A DNA stretch of 64,000 nucleotides from Diploscapter coronatus (Eukaryota; Nematoda; Chromadorea; Rhabditida; Rhabditidae), in NCBI GenBank assembly GCA_964036155.1, contig OZ038423.1, positions 35,169,249-35,233,248 on the forward strand. The letters run 5' to 3'. Under the pieces are notes generated by a model, which was not told where the DNA came from, did no database searches, and worked only from the letters and a program-made list of their open reading frames with translations. How positions within the stretch are numbered: the stretch's first letter is position 1; every line of letters starts with the position of its first letter. Positions 37,201-50,300 of the stretch are shown here, piece by piece. The position numbers were made by a program, and so were the translations under genes.

Positions 37201-40200
37201 ATCGCAGCGCCGCAGCATAGCGAAATAGTATGCAAAAGCAAGATAAGATTCCCCTACATTCTCTACCCTCTCTCCTATTTCGAAATGTTGCGTTCTTTCC
37301 AAGTCGCTAAAGGAATGCTATTATTCTAAATTTAGAATATTCGAAAAACGTGAAGGTATAAATTAACTCACTCTTTGGGCCTAAACGCATCCAGGTCTGT
37401 GAAGATCGACACAGCCGCCTTCAATTCCCTGCCTCTCTCGCCCATAATCAGCTTCGAGAGGATTTCATCTCTGGTCACGTCATCGAGATGCACGAAATTG
37501 GCGTGGTTCTGAAATGGCAAAAAGATAATTAATTGATTCAGTGAGTTTCATTTCTACCCTTGCGTGTATGATCTCTTCTGGACTGGTTCTGGACATGTGT
37601 CTGGTCATCACAGTCGACTGTCTCTTTGCATCGATCGGACGCAGCACTTCAGGTTTGCGCATCAGACTGTTAGGATTGCTCGCCTGGAAATTTAAATAGT
37701 TATTTTCCATTCCTTTACAAAAATGCTACTCTGTGAAAGTGCAAGAATCCACTTTTGTGGCTCGACTTTACTGTTCTTTCTTCATTAGTGGGAAAATTAG
37801 AAAGAAGGAGGTAGGAAAAAGGAGATAAGTAAAGATATGGAACAAAAGTAGACTGTTATTTCATAGGGCAACATTTTTGACGATAGAAGTATGTAAGAAA
37901 AAATTAATAAAAATTACCAATTTGAAGCGATACATGGAATGGAGGCCCTGCTTCTCGTCTGGGTCCATGGGGCGATACAGACTAAAAAATTGAATAAAGT
38001 GCGACAGAACTATTAATTCATTTAGTCTAGGTAAAATTCTCGATAGATCTATTCATAAAAAAAACTAAATGTTCCGACAAATTATGATCTCTCAATCCAA
38101 AACTTACTCGAGAATCTTGTTGGCAGGCTTCTTGGTCCTTGGCTTTCTCTGCTTCTTCTTGGCCTCCATTTCTTTCCTTGCTTGAGCTGAAAATATGAGA
38201 TTTAGCTAATTCGCGATCCATTTCAATCCCCCTACCACTGCCCTTCCAGTGCGCATCGTCAGCCTTTCCCTTCAGCTCGATCACCTCATTCTCGGTCTCG
38301 ATCACTCCGCCGATGTCCTCGATCACAGGCACATCGGCCACGTTGTCGTAGCGACCTTCCAACTCATCCCTCTTCTCTCTGAAATAATTCGTTCAAACGC
38401 GTGAAATAAATAGGAAGCTCAGGCGGTAGACTAATAAAACTTTCTAGGATGTGTGTATGAAAATGAAAGCCGAGTTGAAATATCTTCACCAAAATTTGTA
38501 AACGCAAAGCGGGAATTTGCTTATTTAAAGGCGATTTGTTTTGCATATGAGCCTCACCCTTCACTAGAAGGATGGTTGGCCTGAGGCGCGACCTCCACGT
38601 CCAACTCGATGTCGGATGCCTCGAGGTAGGTCGGGGGAGGGGGCACATCGTCAGACTGGAACAGGTCGTCCACCTGCAAAGCATCCATCATTTGCTGTTT
38701 TCATGAAACTATCAAATCTAGATAACTCGCTAATAGTTTAAAATTTTTGAAGGTATCATAGTTTTGTTCCACATTTTTATTGCGATGTGGCCATCATCAT
38801 TTGTGAATGTGATCAAATTTTTCCCTATTTCTTCTCTAACTTTATGCGACTTTTATAAACGATGACGAGGATACATCGTGAAGAATTATTCAAAAGGCCA
38901 ATAATGTTCACTCAAATTAAAAAAAATAAATAAATAAACTCACAGAAGCGATAATTCTGGGTGATTTGATAGAAGTGGAGAAATTGTCAGCGTCAGACCC
39001 GATAGGCCCAATTGAGGCAGCCTCGACTTCGTCGACCAGTCCACTGGCAGGTTCCTGGCTGCGGTCACTTCCGAAGTCTGGCTCGTCTTCCAGCATGCTG
39101 CTGCCGCTCTGGCTTAGGTTCATCATCAGCTCCTCCGAATACGGATCAGCTGGATAGTTCTTCTGAAAAAAAATAAAATCGTGAAATTGTCTAAAAGATT
39201 TAAGATTTGAAAAACTTTCATTCTAAATTTTATCCTTAGTTTCTTTCATATATATATTTTTTGAAGATTTCAACACTGGCTTCTTGAAAAATCAAGTCAT
39301 CTCGAAATTTAGGTGTTAGTTCTCCTTCAAGACTTTTTTCTTCGCAAAACTGTTCTACATTTCAAGAAATAATAAACTGGGTTTTACAACTTTTTCGTAT
39401 TCAAAACGCAAAGAACTTACTGGATAAACCTCCCTTTGAGCGAGAACGAGATATTTGCCCGGTTCGAGCCATTTCTTCTTGCCTTCAGGCCCTGGCACAA
39501 CTGCCTCCACTCGCGTTCTCAACTGCAATCGAGTAGGCTCTGCGTTGTAGGCCTCATCCAGCAGATGCAATTCGTATGCCAATTTGCTTTCCTGAAATTT
39601 CCATCTCATTGTCTATGCTTAGGATTTGGAACATCATGTCTTGATTTATCAAAATGGGCATTCCACATTTCAGGAGAGAACTATAAGGCTAACTTTAGAT
39701 AGCTGCCAATGTTTCAAATAGTGATAAATTATTTCTTCCGAGTTTTCTAGATGTCTCATAATCCCACCTCAACATGTTTCATCTCCTCCTGATTGTCATG
39801 CTCAGGCAGGTTGAGTTCCTCTGCGTCCATGTTCTTCTTCCAAGTCACTTTTCTCGTCTGATTCTGTCCCGACTCGGCCTCTTCCCTTTCTCTTCTTTCT
39901 TCCTCTTCTTCTTCCTCCTCAATTCGTTCCAAACATTCCAGCTTCATCTTGAGCAGATTGTTGAGGGGATCGAAATCGATGCCGGGAGTGTTGTAGAACA
40001 GAGGCTTGTTTTCGATGTGGAGAGCCTAAAATTGGTCATCAAATCAAGTTTTGAACGAGATTAGAGCCATTATTCAACGATGCAAACGGTGGGTATTAAT
40101 GAGAAAAGTGGGTGTTCAAGCATTTAAATTCGAAAAAGATGGGAGTTGATAATAAGGTGATAAGAAATCTGTTTGATTTTTTCTACTCAATTTGATTCTT

Positions 40201-43200
40201 TTCCATAGTACAAAATGGAAAGTACGAAATTTTCAACTAAATAGTGAAAGTAAAATTCAACCTCGTTGAGATCCTTGGTGGAGATGAGAACCTGCTTCTT
40301 GGTTCCTGCTTTTGGCTGCGATGCTAGCTGGGTGGCCATTTCATCGGCCACATTGTCCAGCACAGCCACGTCTGGCTTCATTTCTTGATCCTGAAAATGG
40401 AATTTACCTTATTTCAGAGAGGAAGAGAGTGAATACCTCGTAGTTAGTCATAACACTGCTGGGTCGTTCAGTGGGAACCTCGGGAGGCACATCGGACTCG
40501 GGCAAGTCGTCCCCCACGTCGTACTGCATCTCTCTGCGCGTCGCCTCGATCAGCTCCTGGTTCACTCCACCGCTGCAAAGGACGAGTTATATAGTTTGAA
40601 AAGGACGTAACAACTTCCAATTCAGAAGCTAGTTTTGCAAATATTCTCACCCTCGAATGACAACAGAAGTCTGTGTTTTGTTTGGATCGATGGGCAGATC
40701 GCGACCGTATTGAGTCGGATTCGGCTGCATCACGTTGCACAAAATGTCTGCAATCAAATTGGTCAAGAAATGCACATTGTAAAAGAATAAATTTTTGCTT
40801 TCAAACAGGAATTTTGAAGAAACGTCGTTTCGGTTTGCGAAATTTCATAATCTATTCTCCGTTTTCATTTTTATTCGAAATTTAGGAATGTATTTTCCAA
40901 AAACTGCCTCAAGATATTCGTAATTTCATAAAATTCAACGTACTATGCATTCCAACGGCCAAATCTGGATTGAGTGACTCGGGAGAGATGGACAGAGTGT
41001 CTGTCTGCATGGCGTCGATCTCCCTGTGCAGGTAGATGAGTCTGCCATCGCCGCTCCACTGTCCGTTATACAGCAGCATCGAGGCTGCTGACGACTCGCG
41101 CTGGCGGGAAATTGCCTGCAAAAATAGAACTCCTTATAAGCTGTTATTCATTTTAGAAATGAGAAATAGTATATATTTGCAAGACATTCATAAGTTTACC
41201 TTCTGGAAAGCAGTGGAACAGACAATGTCAGCAGAATTGGACTCGCTAAGGAAAACGATGCTCTCTTTCATGTTGTTTTCGAGGTTCTTCTGAAAAAGAT
41301 ACTATTTTTTCCCTAGAACGCTATTATTCTTTCCAAAAATGCCGCTGAGTAAATGGTCAGAGTCCTCTCTCCGTCGCACATTTTTACACGTTCTTCCTTT
41401 TCCCTCTCTCCACTTTCCTTTCTATTTCCTCCCCGCTGTTGAAGGAAAAGTTGGGAGAAGCAAGGCCAAAGCCAGGACGTAAAGGTGAGCTCTGTCTCTC
41501 ATGGAGGGAGCCTTTTGGAAAGAGGTGAAAAGCGTGTTTGAATGTAACAAACTCACATTTCTCCTGAACTTCTCGTAGATACCCCGTCTGATTTTGAGAT
41601 CGTCAGCGAGAAATTTGTCGATGTCCTCAGCCTTGGCCAGTCTGTCGATGTAGCCCTCCGTCACATTGCCTGACTTCAGAGCTGATTTCTCCACTGAAAA
41701 GAGGCATACCCATTCACAGAATTCCGAAATTGGGTATTGAGACTTTCAGTTTAAAAATAGATGAGATAGCTAATAAAAGTAATGAGTAGAAATGAAAACT
41801 GTAGAAACTGGAACAGAAATTTATCATTCTGGAGAAAAATTCATTCTTAGAATACTTTCTCGCCAATGTCTGCATTACTTTCAACTCGTCATTTCCCTAC
41901 CATTTTCAGTGGTTTCCTCCTCCTCTTCATTTTCCTCTGCGTTTTCCTGGATCGATGTATTCAAGGGTTCGATTCGCATGCTTTCGAAACGGTCCAGAAT
42001 GTGAACTGAAAAGAGGAACATCGACATTTTATCAATTCACTATCATCAGACATACTCTTCTCATTTCCATCATCGTTCTTCTTCTTCTTTCCACGACTAT
42101 TCAAGTCATCTTCCAGACCTGAAATCATTCTACTGTTCAGCTAAAAATTTGCCATAAATTATAGATAAGTTCAATTTTCTCCGCGCACATTTCTGACTCA
42201 ACATTGATACTATTCAAGAAAGTATAAATAATTGTAAGGTGAATGTCGAACATCACGTGAATTTGATGACCAAAAGAATGAGCAACGTCTTCGACTCGTT
42301 TGTGAGGAAAATGAAAATCTGCACATGACAAAATAGGCACAAAGGGATGAAAGAATGGAAAATATGGGCATTCACTCCACAAACAAGCCGAGGAAAACTG
42401 CTAATTCTATATCACAGCGGGCAATTCACAAGCTATAATAAGCTCAAAATAGTCTATAAACTATTTTCTACCCTTTAGCTGATTTGCAAACAAGCATAAA
42501 AATATGAGAGTAGCAATAGAACTTTTAAAATGAAAAAAGTTAGGCGAAATTAAAGGTAAGTTTCCCTGAATCGAGTAACTCATTTGCAAATCAACTAATG
42601 TTCGATAAAAGCGGTTAAAACTCTTTGAAATCGAAGACATTCGGATTTTTGTCATGAAAAGAGTAAAGTGATGCGACATTACCTCCTCCAGCGTTCCCGT
42701 CCTCCCTTCTACTTGCGCTCTTTTGCTTCCCAGCATCATTCTTTCCACTGCGGCCCCGCGTCAACACATCCCACGCACTTTTTGCTTCCGTGAATGCGTG
42801 CTCCACTCGGTACGAGTAGATGTGCAGTGCCTGCTCCAGAAATCCCGCCATGTCCTGAATTAATCTATTGATTCTGTTCACGGTTAGCAGAGTGATGATC
42901 GATAATTCTTCTTTTTTTTCGAATTTGGAGAATATTCATTTTCGTCGAGGTATTTTCATTCTAATTGCAGAAAGATTAGTGATGAATTGCATCTTGGAAA
43001 ACTCGATCATTTCCATTTTTTTTTATCAATAAAGATCTTCATAAAAACAAGAATATCAGCGTTAAGGAATCCAAGAGGAAATGCCATATTTTCCTAGGTC
43101 TATCCTCAAACATACTTGAAGGTTGGACTTCTTCGCCTGATCGACAGTGACCTTGTCTATGACAGTTTGTCCGAAACAGTTCATTGCGTTGATCTTATCC

Positions 43201-43823
43201 TTCGCACAAGACTCCAGCAGCTTCTTCACCGTGTTTTTGTAGAACTCTGCAATCACTCTCAGTTCCTTCTTCATTCAAATGGCTGTCTCACCTCCATCAT
43301 CTGAATCCGAAGATCCACTTTCCTCTGCAATCGCGTCGACAATCAGTCTTCGACGGGATTTCGACGGCCCGTTCAGGGCAGTGTTTATCCTTCTCTTCTT
43401 GGACGACTAAACTTATTTTCAAGAAAAAAAGTAAACTGAAGCATATTTTAGTGGTCGACAGTAAAAATTGATACGATCCAGTAATTTTGCAATTCTAGCA
43501 GATTATATTTCCGGATCAAATAGCTAGAATTTTTTTCAGAAATTCATTCATTTCTCAAAGAGTTGATTTCCATTTTCGAAACATCGATAGGTCTATAATC
43601 CTTACGGAGTTGAGCCCGTCGAGCTGCATGGCGTTGCTGCTGCCCTCCCCCAGCTCGTCCTCATCGTCACTTCCATCTCTGTAGCTCACCTGAAACATCA
43701 GCAAATTTATTTTCGGCGAGAAGAATCGAAATTTTTAAATTTGAATGATAATCGAAACTTTTCTTGTACCTTCTTTTTCTTCTTCCTGCTAGAAACCCTG
43801 CTAGAGTCCCTGGCCGTATCCAT
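34259..43823 (-). CDS. dpy-26: Condensin kleisin subunit CAP-H / Barren (DPY-26-like)
   Basis: A kleisin of condensin that bridges the SMC heads during chromosome compaction (in C. elegans also dosage compensation, as DPY-26). Start MDTARDSSR at 43823, then a basic and acidic tail. The kleisin N-domain spans exons at about 43117-43248 (KDKINAMNCFGQTVIDKV) and 42690-42857 (MAGFLEQ, HIYSYRVEHAF, SAWDVLTRG), which align with the KI..N.FG...ID and AG.L....IY..RV motifs of CAP-H. The exon near 40945-41115 (FQKAISRQRESSAASMLLYN just before it and into it) matches the CAP-H K-TAA-FDE-x-G-LLLN block. About twenty exons follow to the stop at 34259 (tail ..LSDRFFDPM), many with E/D runs, e.g. near 39.9 and 35.05 kb. 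That gives roughly 1,200-1,400 residues, long for CAP-H but like DPY-26. I did not find a clear C-terminal winged-helix domain, so the 34-39 kb exons might be a second gene. Confidence 0.62.
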
Positions 43824-44145
43824 TCTTGGCCCGATTAGCTAGATCTGAAGTCGAGAAATTCATAAAAGACACTTTGAATTTTCAAACAGAAGAAAGTGTG
43901 ATAAGGAGAAGCGTATAATTGGCGAAAAATTGCCGCCTAATTTGTGAGAGAACAGTGAGTACGTAGTCATGCATCTGGCTACGCGCAAATACACAAGAGG
44001 AGGCGCAGTTTAGTCGTGAGGAAGAAAGGAGAGAGATCGCTATAGCAACGAGAAAGGAAAACCCATTTCCCTGTTGACAATTCTATGATAAAATTCCGCT
44101 AAAATTCAAGTTGTGGACACACAATTAATTTTGACCTAGTCTGCA
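43824..44145. promoter_or_regulatory. Divergent promoter region between kleisin and mks-1
   Basis: A 322-base head-to-head spacer between the kleisin start (43823, minus) and the mks-1 start (44146, plus). It contains an X-box candidate (44036-44049) and GA-rich sequence around 44010-44060. It is short enough that both genes probably share it. Confidence 0.6.
44036..44049 (+). promoter_or_regulatory. X-box (RFX/DAF-19 site) upstream of mks-1
   Basis: ATCGCTATAGCAAC fits the 14-base X-box consensus RYYNYYWWRRNRAC at every position. It ends 97 bases before the mks-1 ATG. In C. elegans, transition-zone genes including mks-1 are activated by DAF-19 through X-boxes typically within ~60-250 bases of the start. 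The site match is seen directly; binding is inferred. Confidence 0.75.
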
Positions 44146-46941
44146 ATGCCATCTTCACCCTACTATGCTTATGGCTCCATCAAGCTACTCCGAATCAGGT
44201 AAAGTCACGAATTTCGACAAAGATTAAATGAAAAATGCCTCAGAGTGACTTTGGACCGTGCCGAGTCAGCCCTACCCGGAATGATGCACAGCAGGAACGG
44301 GGACGAGGTCGTGGGGATGAGGAGGGTGGATGAGCTGCTCATTCAATGGCAGCAGAAGATCTCCCCCTTCAGGGAGAGCAAACAAGCCGAGTAAGTCACT
44401 AGAGCAAATTATGCAAGTGAAGAAAAAGAATGCGAAAGAGGAAGAATCTATCTTCAAAAATGCACCAAATTAGTCACATTTGGTATCGAAATGTGCCCCC
44501 GTCTCATGACTATGTTCCGGATAAAGCTGGACAAATAGAAAAAAAATCAAAATTCTCCAAAAAAAACCTTGACCGGAAAAAAATCGAAAAGTTCAACAAC
44601 AACCACCTGCAGAAATGCGAAAGTAAATAGCGTGTAAAAAAGAGACAAAAAAAGAAAAATTTAAGCTATTTTACTGACTGTTTGTTTTCATTTTTCTCTT
44701 CGAAGATTTTCATGAGCCTGTTCAGCTCTGCCCGCGTCGAGCAGCGTCTGTTCACCCACATCGAGGAGGAGCCTCTGGCAGAGCAGCTGCGGCCGCAGAT
44801 GAGTGAACTGATGAAGGACATCGCCGCTAAAGGCAAGATCAAGTCCATGCATGTTATCGCCTATCTTGGCACGCTCACTGGGTAAGTCTGTTGAAGCCGG
44901 AATTGTCGCTGCAAAGGAATAGGTCAAAATTCCAATTCCGATTCCAATTTAGGCTTTTTTGAGTCAATTCCTTTGCGATTACGAAAATTTTCGAGAACCA
45001 ATTCAAAATGTTCATTTCTCCTATTCCTGATTACGAAGATGCGGCTCACTGTTCAAACGCTAAGTCAGAATTTGAGAAAACTCGACAAGCCTGATCAAGA
45101 TTTCGACCTCAAAATCATGCTGCCTGACAGATCCCTTCGAAATTAAAAAAAAAATTAATGCTGTCATTCAGCGAATACGAATCGTTCGACGAGCAACGAG
45201 TCGTGTCGATCTTCCATCTGGACGATCGCCTGTTCTTCGATCCTGTCCTGGATGGAAAGCCCATTTCCCTACCCAGCAGATTCGGAGAATATCGAGCTCA
45301 TGTGTCGGTTCTCGACGACTACTTCTCTCCAATGGCGCCTATCCCTTATGGGTCTGAGGTGGGCAAGGTTTACTGGGATTCATGAGGCTGTTTTGAACAA
45401 TAACGAAAACTTCGAGAATAATTCTGATAAGGATTCAATCTGTAGTAACATAAGACAGATTTACATCTGTTGTGTCAATGCAACTCGCCATCTTTTTCCA
45501 TGGTTTTCATTGTCTTGATGTTCAACTTTTACATTCTGAAAAAAAAAAACTATTGTTCGCAGTTCGCTTCTATACAAAGACTGATGCGCACAATGCAATG
45601 CAGAGAAGTAAGGTACATGATCGGCCAGATAATTTCACACTATCAAATAGTCACAATTCCATTTTAATCTCATTGCCTCGATTAATATGTTTTCAGCAAA
45701 TCTACAAAGAATCGTCAGAGTTCGTAATTCCTCGAGACCGAGCGACATCCTGTCTGATGCAGATTGAGCTGAGCACAGGAAGTCAGTTCGCCAGTGGAGA
45801 GGAGCTTCGAGTCGAAAGCAGTGTTGTCTACAATGGACAGATCATTCATCAGCAGACTTCCACAAGGACAGTCAGATCTGTAGTTAGTTTTCATCGAATT
45901 ATTTTTTGAAGAATGTTCCTGCATCTGAAATGTGTGTTCATTCAAATTTCTCATTGAGAATTCAACGAATAATCCTTATCTTCTTGATTTGTAAGATTCC
46001 CCAATTCTCGAAAAGGAAGATGAATCTTTACTCAAAATAATTCTCATTCATTTCAGAATGGCATCGTTCATTTCTGCGAATTATTCGAAGTGTCCTTCTC
46101 GATCAGCGAACTCGATCCTCCCATTCTGGTGATGAGAATCACTTCATCCGATACCTGGGGCAGACACCAAGTCATTGGCTATGGATCTGCAAGTCTTCTT
46201 CCTCTGCCTGGAAGGTAACAAACTTTTCTTCCAATTCAACAAATCTAGCACTTTTAGACGAGTTTTGACTGCTTCTTTCGGAAAGCCCATCGACAAATCG
46301 GGTGAGTTGACGCTACGACAAGTCTTCACTGGACAGTCTGTCGATGTGGATTACGTCAAGTTGATTCTGGTGAGAAACTTTGCCTGCTCCTTTAAACTTC
46401 AGATTGGAATAAAATTTGTAAACTAGCCGAAAGATTTCAACCTTCCATGTGTTCGTTTCAAAATGTTCTTTAATTGAATATTTTCGCTAAATGAAAGTTA
46501 TTTTGCAGAATGCTCCAAACAATCGACTGAACATAACAATGTCTCCATCAGGCACAATGGAGATTCGACTGAACTGCATCATCCAAGGTAGACATTTGAT
46601 TGCGAAGGACACTCTCAAGCAACTCAAATATGGAATGATGATTGGAAAGATCGGGTGAGTTCTTTAGCAGTTTTTTTTCCCATTTCCTATTTCGTTTTGA
46701 ATACTTCATGTTTTTTTAAACTTCGTGGCTAGATGATCGCCATTTTCATAAATATCATGAATGATACAGAAGATGGAATATTCAAACATGAAATGATAAA
46801 GAATTCGAAAATTGATCAATAGACTCGTTAAAATTCAGCCTGAGTGCGGATTTGTACATGCGAGTGATGCGGGTTCTGATGGAATTCGAGGAGGCCCGCA
46901 GGCAACTACTGTCGCTTCGACCTGCTTCGAAAATTCACTAG
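44146..46941 (+). CDS. mks-1: MKS-1, B9-domain ciliary transition-zone protein
   Basis: MKS1 works with other B9 proteins and the MKS module at the ciliary transition zone as part of the ciliary gate. I trace ten exons whose phases all agree: 44146-44198, 44244-44390, 44717-44881, 45172-45358, 45563-45607, 45697-45879, 46057-46214, 46258-46369, 46509-46654, 46839-46941, giving 432 residues, close to nematode MKS-1 length. The B9 domain fills the second half: CELFEVSFSISELDPPIL, DTWGRHQVIGYGSASLLPLP (compare W-x-R-x-x-V-x-GYG..PxxPG), then LTLRQVFTGQSVDVDYVKLI and the closing TMEIRLNCIIQ. The C-terminal helix reads YMRVMRVLMEFEEARRQLLS, matching the MKS1 tail and separating it from B9D1 and B9D2. 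The third acceptor (ATGAG) is weak. An X-box lies 97 bases upstream of the start. Confidence 0.88.
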
Positions 46942-47348
46942 CTCTACTCTCGATCAGTCAATCATTCGATTACTTTTCTATTTCTGCCATTCTGACGTCT
47001 TTTACTCTTCCCCCTTTAAATGTCTATCTGTTTCTGTCGATTGACGTAATTCTCCGCTCTGATTATGCAAAGTCCTTTCGTGCATTGACGCTGTTTGAGG
47101 CTGTTGGGCGCTCTTCTCTCCATTTCAGTAGCAGTTTTGTCTGTTTTTGCCGACTTATAACTCCCCCATTCCCCTGCCCCTTCTTTTCCATTCGCCAGAT
47201 TTGTCTTTGTCACTTTTGTCACTCTCTTTCTGTATCATTCATCGACTTTCTCCCTTCCAGTCAGTCCTTCCCTTCATTGCCTCTATTCCTTAGCTATGCT
47301 TTAACCTCGCCCTTTGCCTGTCTTCTTCTGTATGACATTTGCATAGAG
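46942..47348. other. Short spacer between mks-1 and the transporter
   Basis: About 407 bases, same-strand neighbours on both sides. It is pyrimidine-rich (TCTTTTACTCTTCCCCC and similar) with several C/T-AG acceptor-like sites, for example near 47261 (CTCCCTTCCAG), compatible with a trans-splice site for the downstream gene. The long open frame through it (46812-47435) is not protein-like. Confidence 0.45.
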
Positions 47349-50300
47349 ATGCAAAAGGATCTGCTGCTCGTTCTGACTATCGAGTCAGTCGTTCTCGGTA
47401 AGCAATCTTATTTTGGAAGAAGTGATGATCTTTGATTTTCAGGTGTGGTTATCGGCTTCGTAGTTCGACCGTTCAATTTGAGGTTGGCTAAAATTTTCCT
47501 AAATCAGAAAGTTTATCATTGATAAGATATCTGAAGTTTTCAAATGCGATTTACGATGATCAACGTTTTTCATGTATCGATAACGCGAAGTATGAAGATC
47601 TTGACCTAGAGAAACTTTCCCTCTTTCATAACAAATGAGTAATGCAATAACTGGCAGCAGAGATTTATTCTTCCTTTTCCATGACAGCTGACTGTGATTG
47701 CAAATCACAAACACGGTCCTTTCGTAAAGAAAACAATCGCTTCTCAATTTGTTCGATCATCTCGTAAACCATCATAATTCTGACTGCCTTACTGTCTGAC
47801 CTGCGCAATCAGCCATCAAGCCATCAGCAATAAATTTCAGCAATGACACACTTTCGCTCATCGGATTCCCGGGCGAAATTTTCATGCAGATTATCGAAAT
47901 GATGATGCTGCCTTTGGTCATTTCGTCTGTCATTTCGGGTATAATAACACCAAAAAAGGCGCTAAAGATTGATTTCAGCCCTGGCTCAAGTGCGACCGAA
48001 GGATGCAGGTCACATGGGGACTTACACAATCATTTACTACATGATCACTACTTTCTTGTCCACTTTTGTAAGTATTTTCATTTGATCTACTTTATTATAA
48101 TTAAAAAAGAAACAAGTCAAATTGTGAGGAGCAATAAATCTGGAATTTTTGATTCATTTCTGCACATGCGCATATTTCTATTCCTGTTGTGAGGTATTTC
48201 GAAAAAAAAATTGCAAAGTTGAAAAATAGCACAAAGCGAAGGAGAACTTTTCAATAACCTTCATTTTTCTACAAGTCGTTTTTTCAAGTTTTGAGGTAAT
48301 GAAATAATGAATTTGCACATTTCTCACCAACTTTCTTTTTTCATCGAAATACACCCCTTGTATTAGAAACAACTCAACTGCAGACTGGCATCGTTCTGGT
48401 TTCCTCAATTCATCCCGGTGACCCAGATGTGGTTGAAGCCATTCAAATGGATCATCTCGACGACACGGAGCTTTCCACTCTCGACACCTTCCTCGATCAA
48501 CTTCGGTATTTTTTCATTTTCTTCATCCGCATAATGTTGGAATTTCAGTAACATGTTCCCGGTATGTATCGGATTGACTAGCTCAAAAACTTGTGAAGAT
48601 CTGCTTATTTCAATTTTAGGAAAATATCGTCCAAGCTACGTTTCAGCAGGTGCAAACGGAATACACACTACAGAAACGAATTGTAAGCGGTAAAAATTCT
48701 AATTCCTAGTAGAATTTGTACTTTTTCAGAAAGTGCCATATATAAACGAATCCGGAATATACCAGGCATGGAACGAGACATACAAACAGGGACTGACTCA
48801 CACAGATGAGATGAACGTGCTCGGGCTGATCGTCTTCTGCAGTGGATTTGGAGTCATTCTTAGCATGCTTGGTGATCAGGTCCATTTTTGATAACTAATT
48901 TTAAAAGCTGATCTTCGCGTATTGTTCAAAAAAAATCTAGCATCTTTTTATCAAAGGCTAGTGCAACGATTCAAACATTTTGGAAATCAGTCCATTCGAT
49001 GAAGTTCTTGCATTGCAAACTGAGTGTTTTTATATCTTCTGCATTTGTCAGGCTCGTTTGATGATCAACTTTTTCGTCGTTCTTGATGCCATTATTATGC
49101 GATGGATCAGTGCACTCATGTGGTAGGAAAAGTGAAAGTGCATCGACAAAAATGAAAAATTTAGGTGTTATCCAATTGGAATAATTTCTCTGGTGTCCAA
49201 AAATATCGCTGTTGTCGATGATTTGACTGAAACTGCACAAGGTTGGTATCATGTAAATGCAGCGTGTTTCGAGAGAAATACTGCAATGCTATTGCAATTT
49301 ATTGCACACGTTTATACAAACCTGCATCGTTTAGATTGAAAATCCTCGAATTTAAAATTTGGCACATAAAGTCGCAATCTGATTTTCAGTGAAAACATGA
49401 TATAATCAAAATATGCGAAGAGACGAAATTTCAATTTAGCTCTTGCAATGTACGTTGTTACGGTTATTTGTGGATTGATGATCCACTCCCTGCTGACTCT
49501 GCCACTTTTCTATTTCTTAGTGACCAAGAAGAGTCCATTTGCATACATGACTGGAATGTTGCAAGCTATCGCGACTGCTTTCGGGACTGCGTCCAGGTAA
49601 ATTATTTTCGCTATTAGCGACGCAAAAAAGTGGTTATTAAATCTGGTGCAGTGAAAAATGGGCGGAGACAAAACTCGCTCTCTTCGAAAGGGGAAAAGTG
49701 AGAAGAGGAAGCTCCGTACATTTTTCCCTGCGTCAGGTCTAATAGCCACTTTTTCCGCGTCACTAATAATAATCTGAGATAATTATCCTATAAATTTTCG
49801 CGATGACTTTACATTATGGAAAGCTCTCAAATGAGTTGAAATTTTAAATATTGCGCCTTTAATCATGTTTCATAATGCAGTACATCCTAAATTTATTTTT
49901 AGTCTAATTTCATTTTAAAAATCGTAAATTATTTTAGTGGAGCTGCCTTGCCAGTGACATTTCGATGTTTGGAAGACAATTTGAAAATCGATCGAAGAGT
50001 TACTCGATTCGTGTTGCCATTAGGTAATTTAGTGATTTGAAGAAAAATCACTAAAGTTACACTTTCTTAGGAGCTACGATTGCAATGGACGGAACAGCTC
50101 TGTACGAGGCTGTAGCTGTGATTTTCATTGCTCAATTGCACGAAGTGCCATTGAGTCTCTTCGATCTATTCACCATTAGGTAGGCAACTTTCTAACTAAT
50201 TATCTTTCTGAAGATCTTCTAAAATTCAATTCAAAGTTATAGCTGAACGAAAACTGAGTGGTAAAAATCGAAGCCGAAAGTGATTTTTATCTTTGAAAAG

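Noticed and set aside
46812..47435. 207-residue ORF between mks-1 and the transporter
   Set aside because: Only its last part overlaps the true first transporter exon; the rest reads C/T-rich spacer and the mks-1 last exon out of frame.
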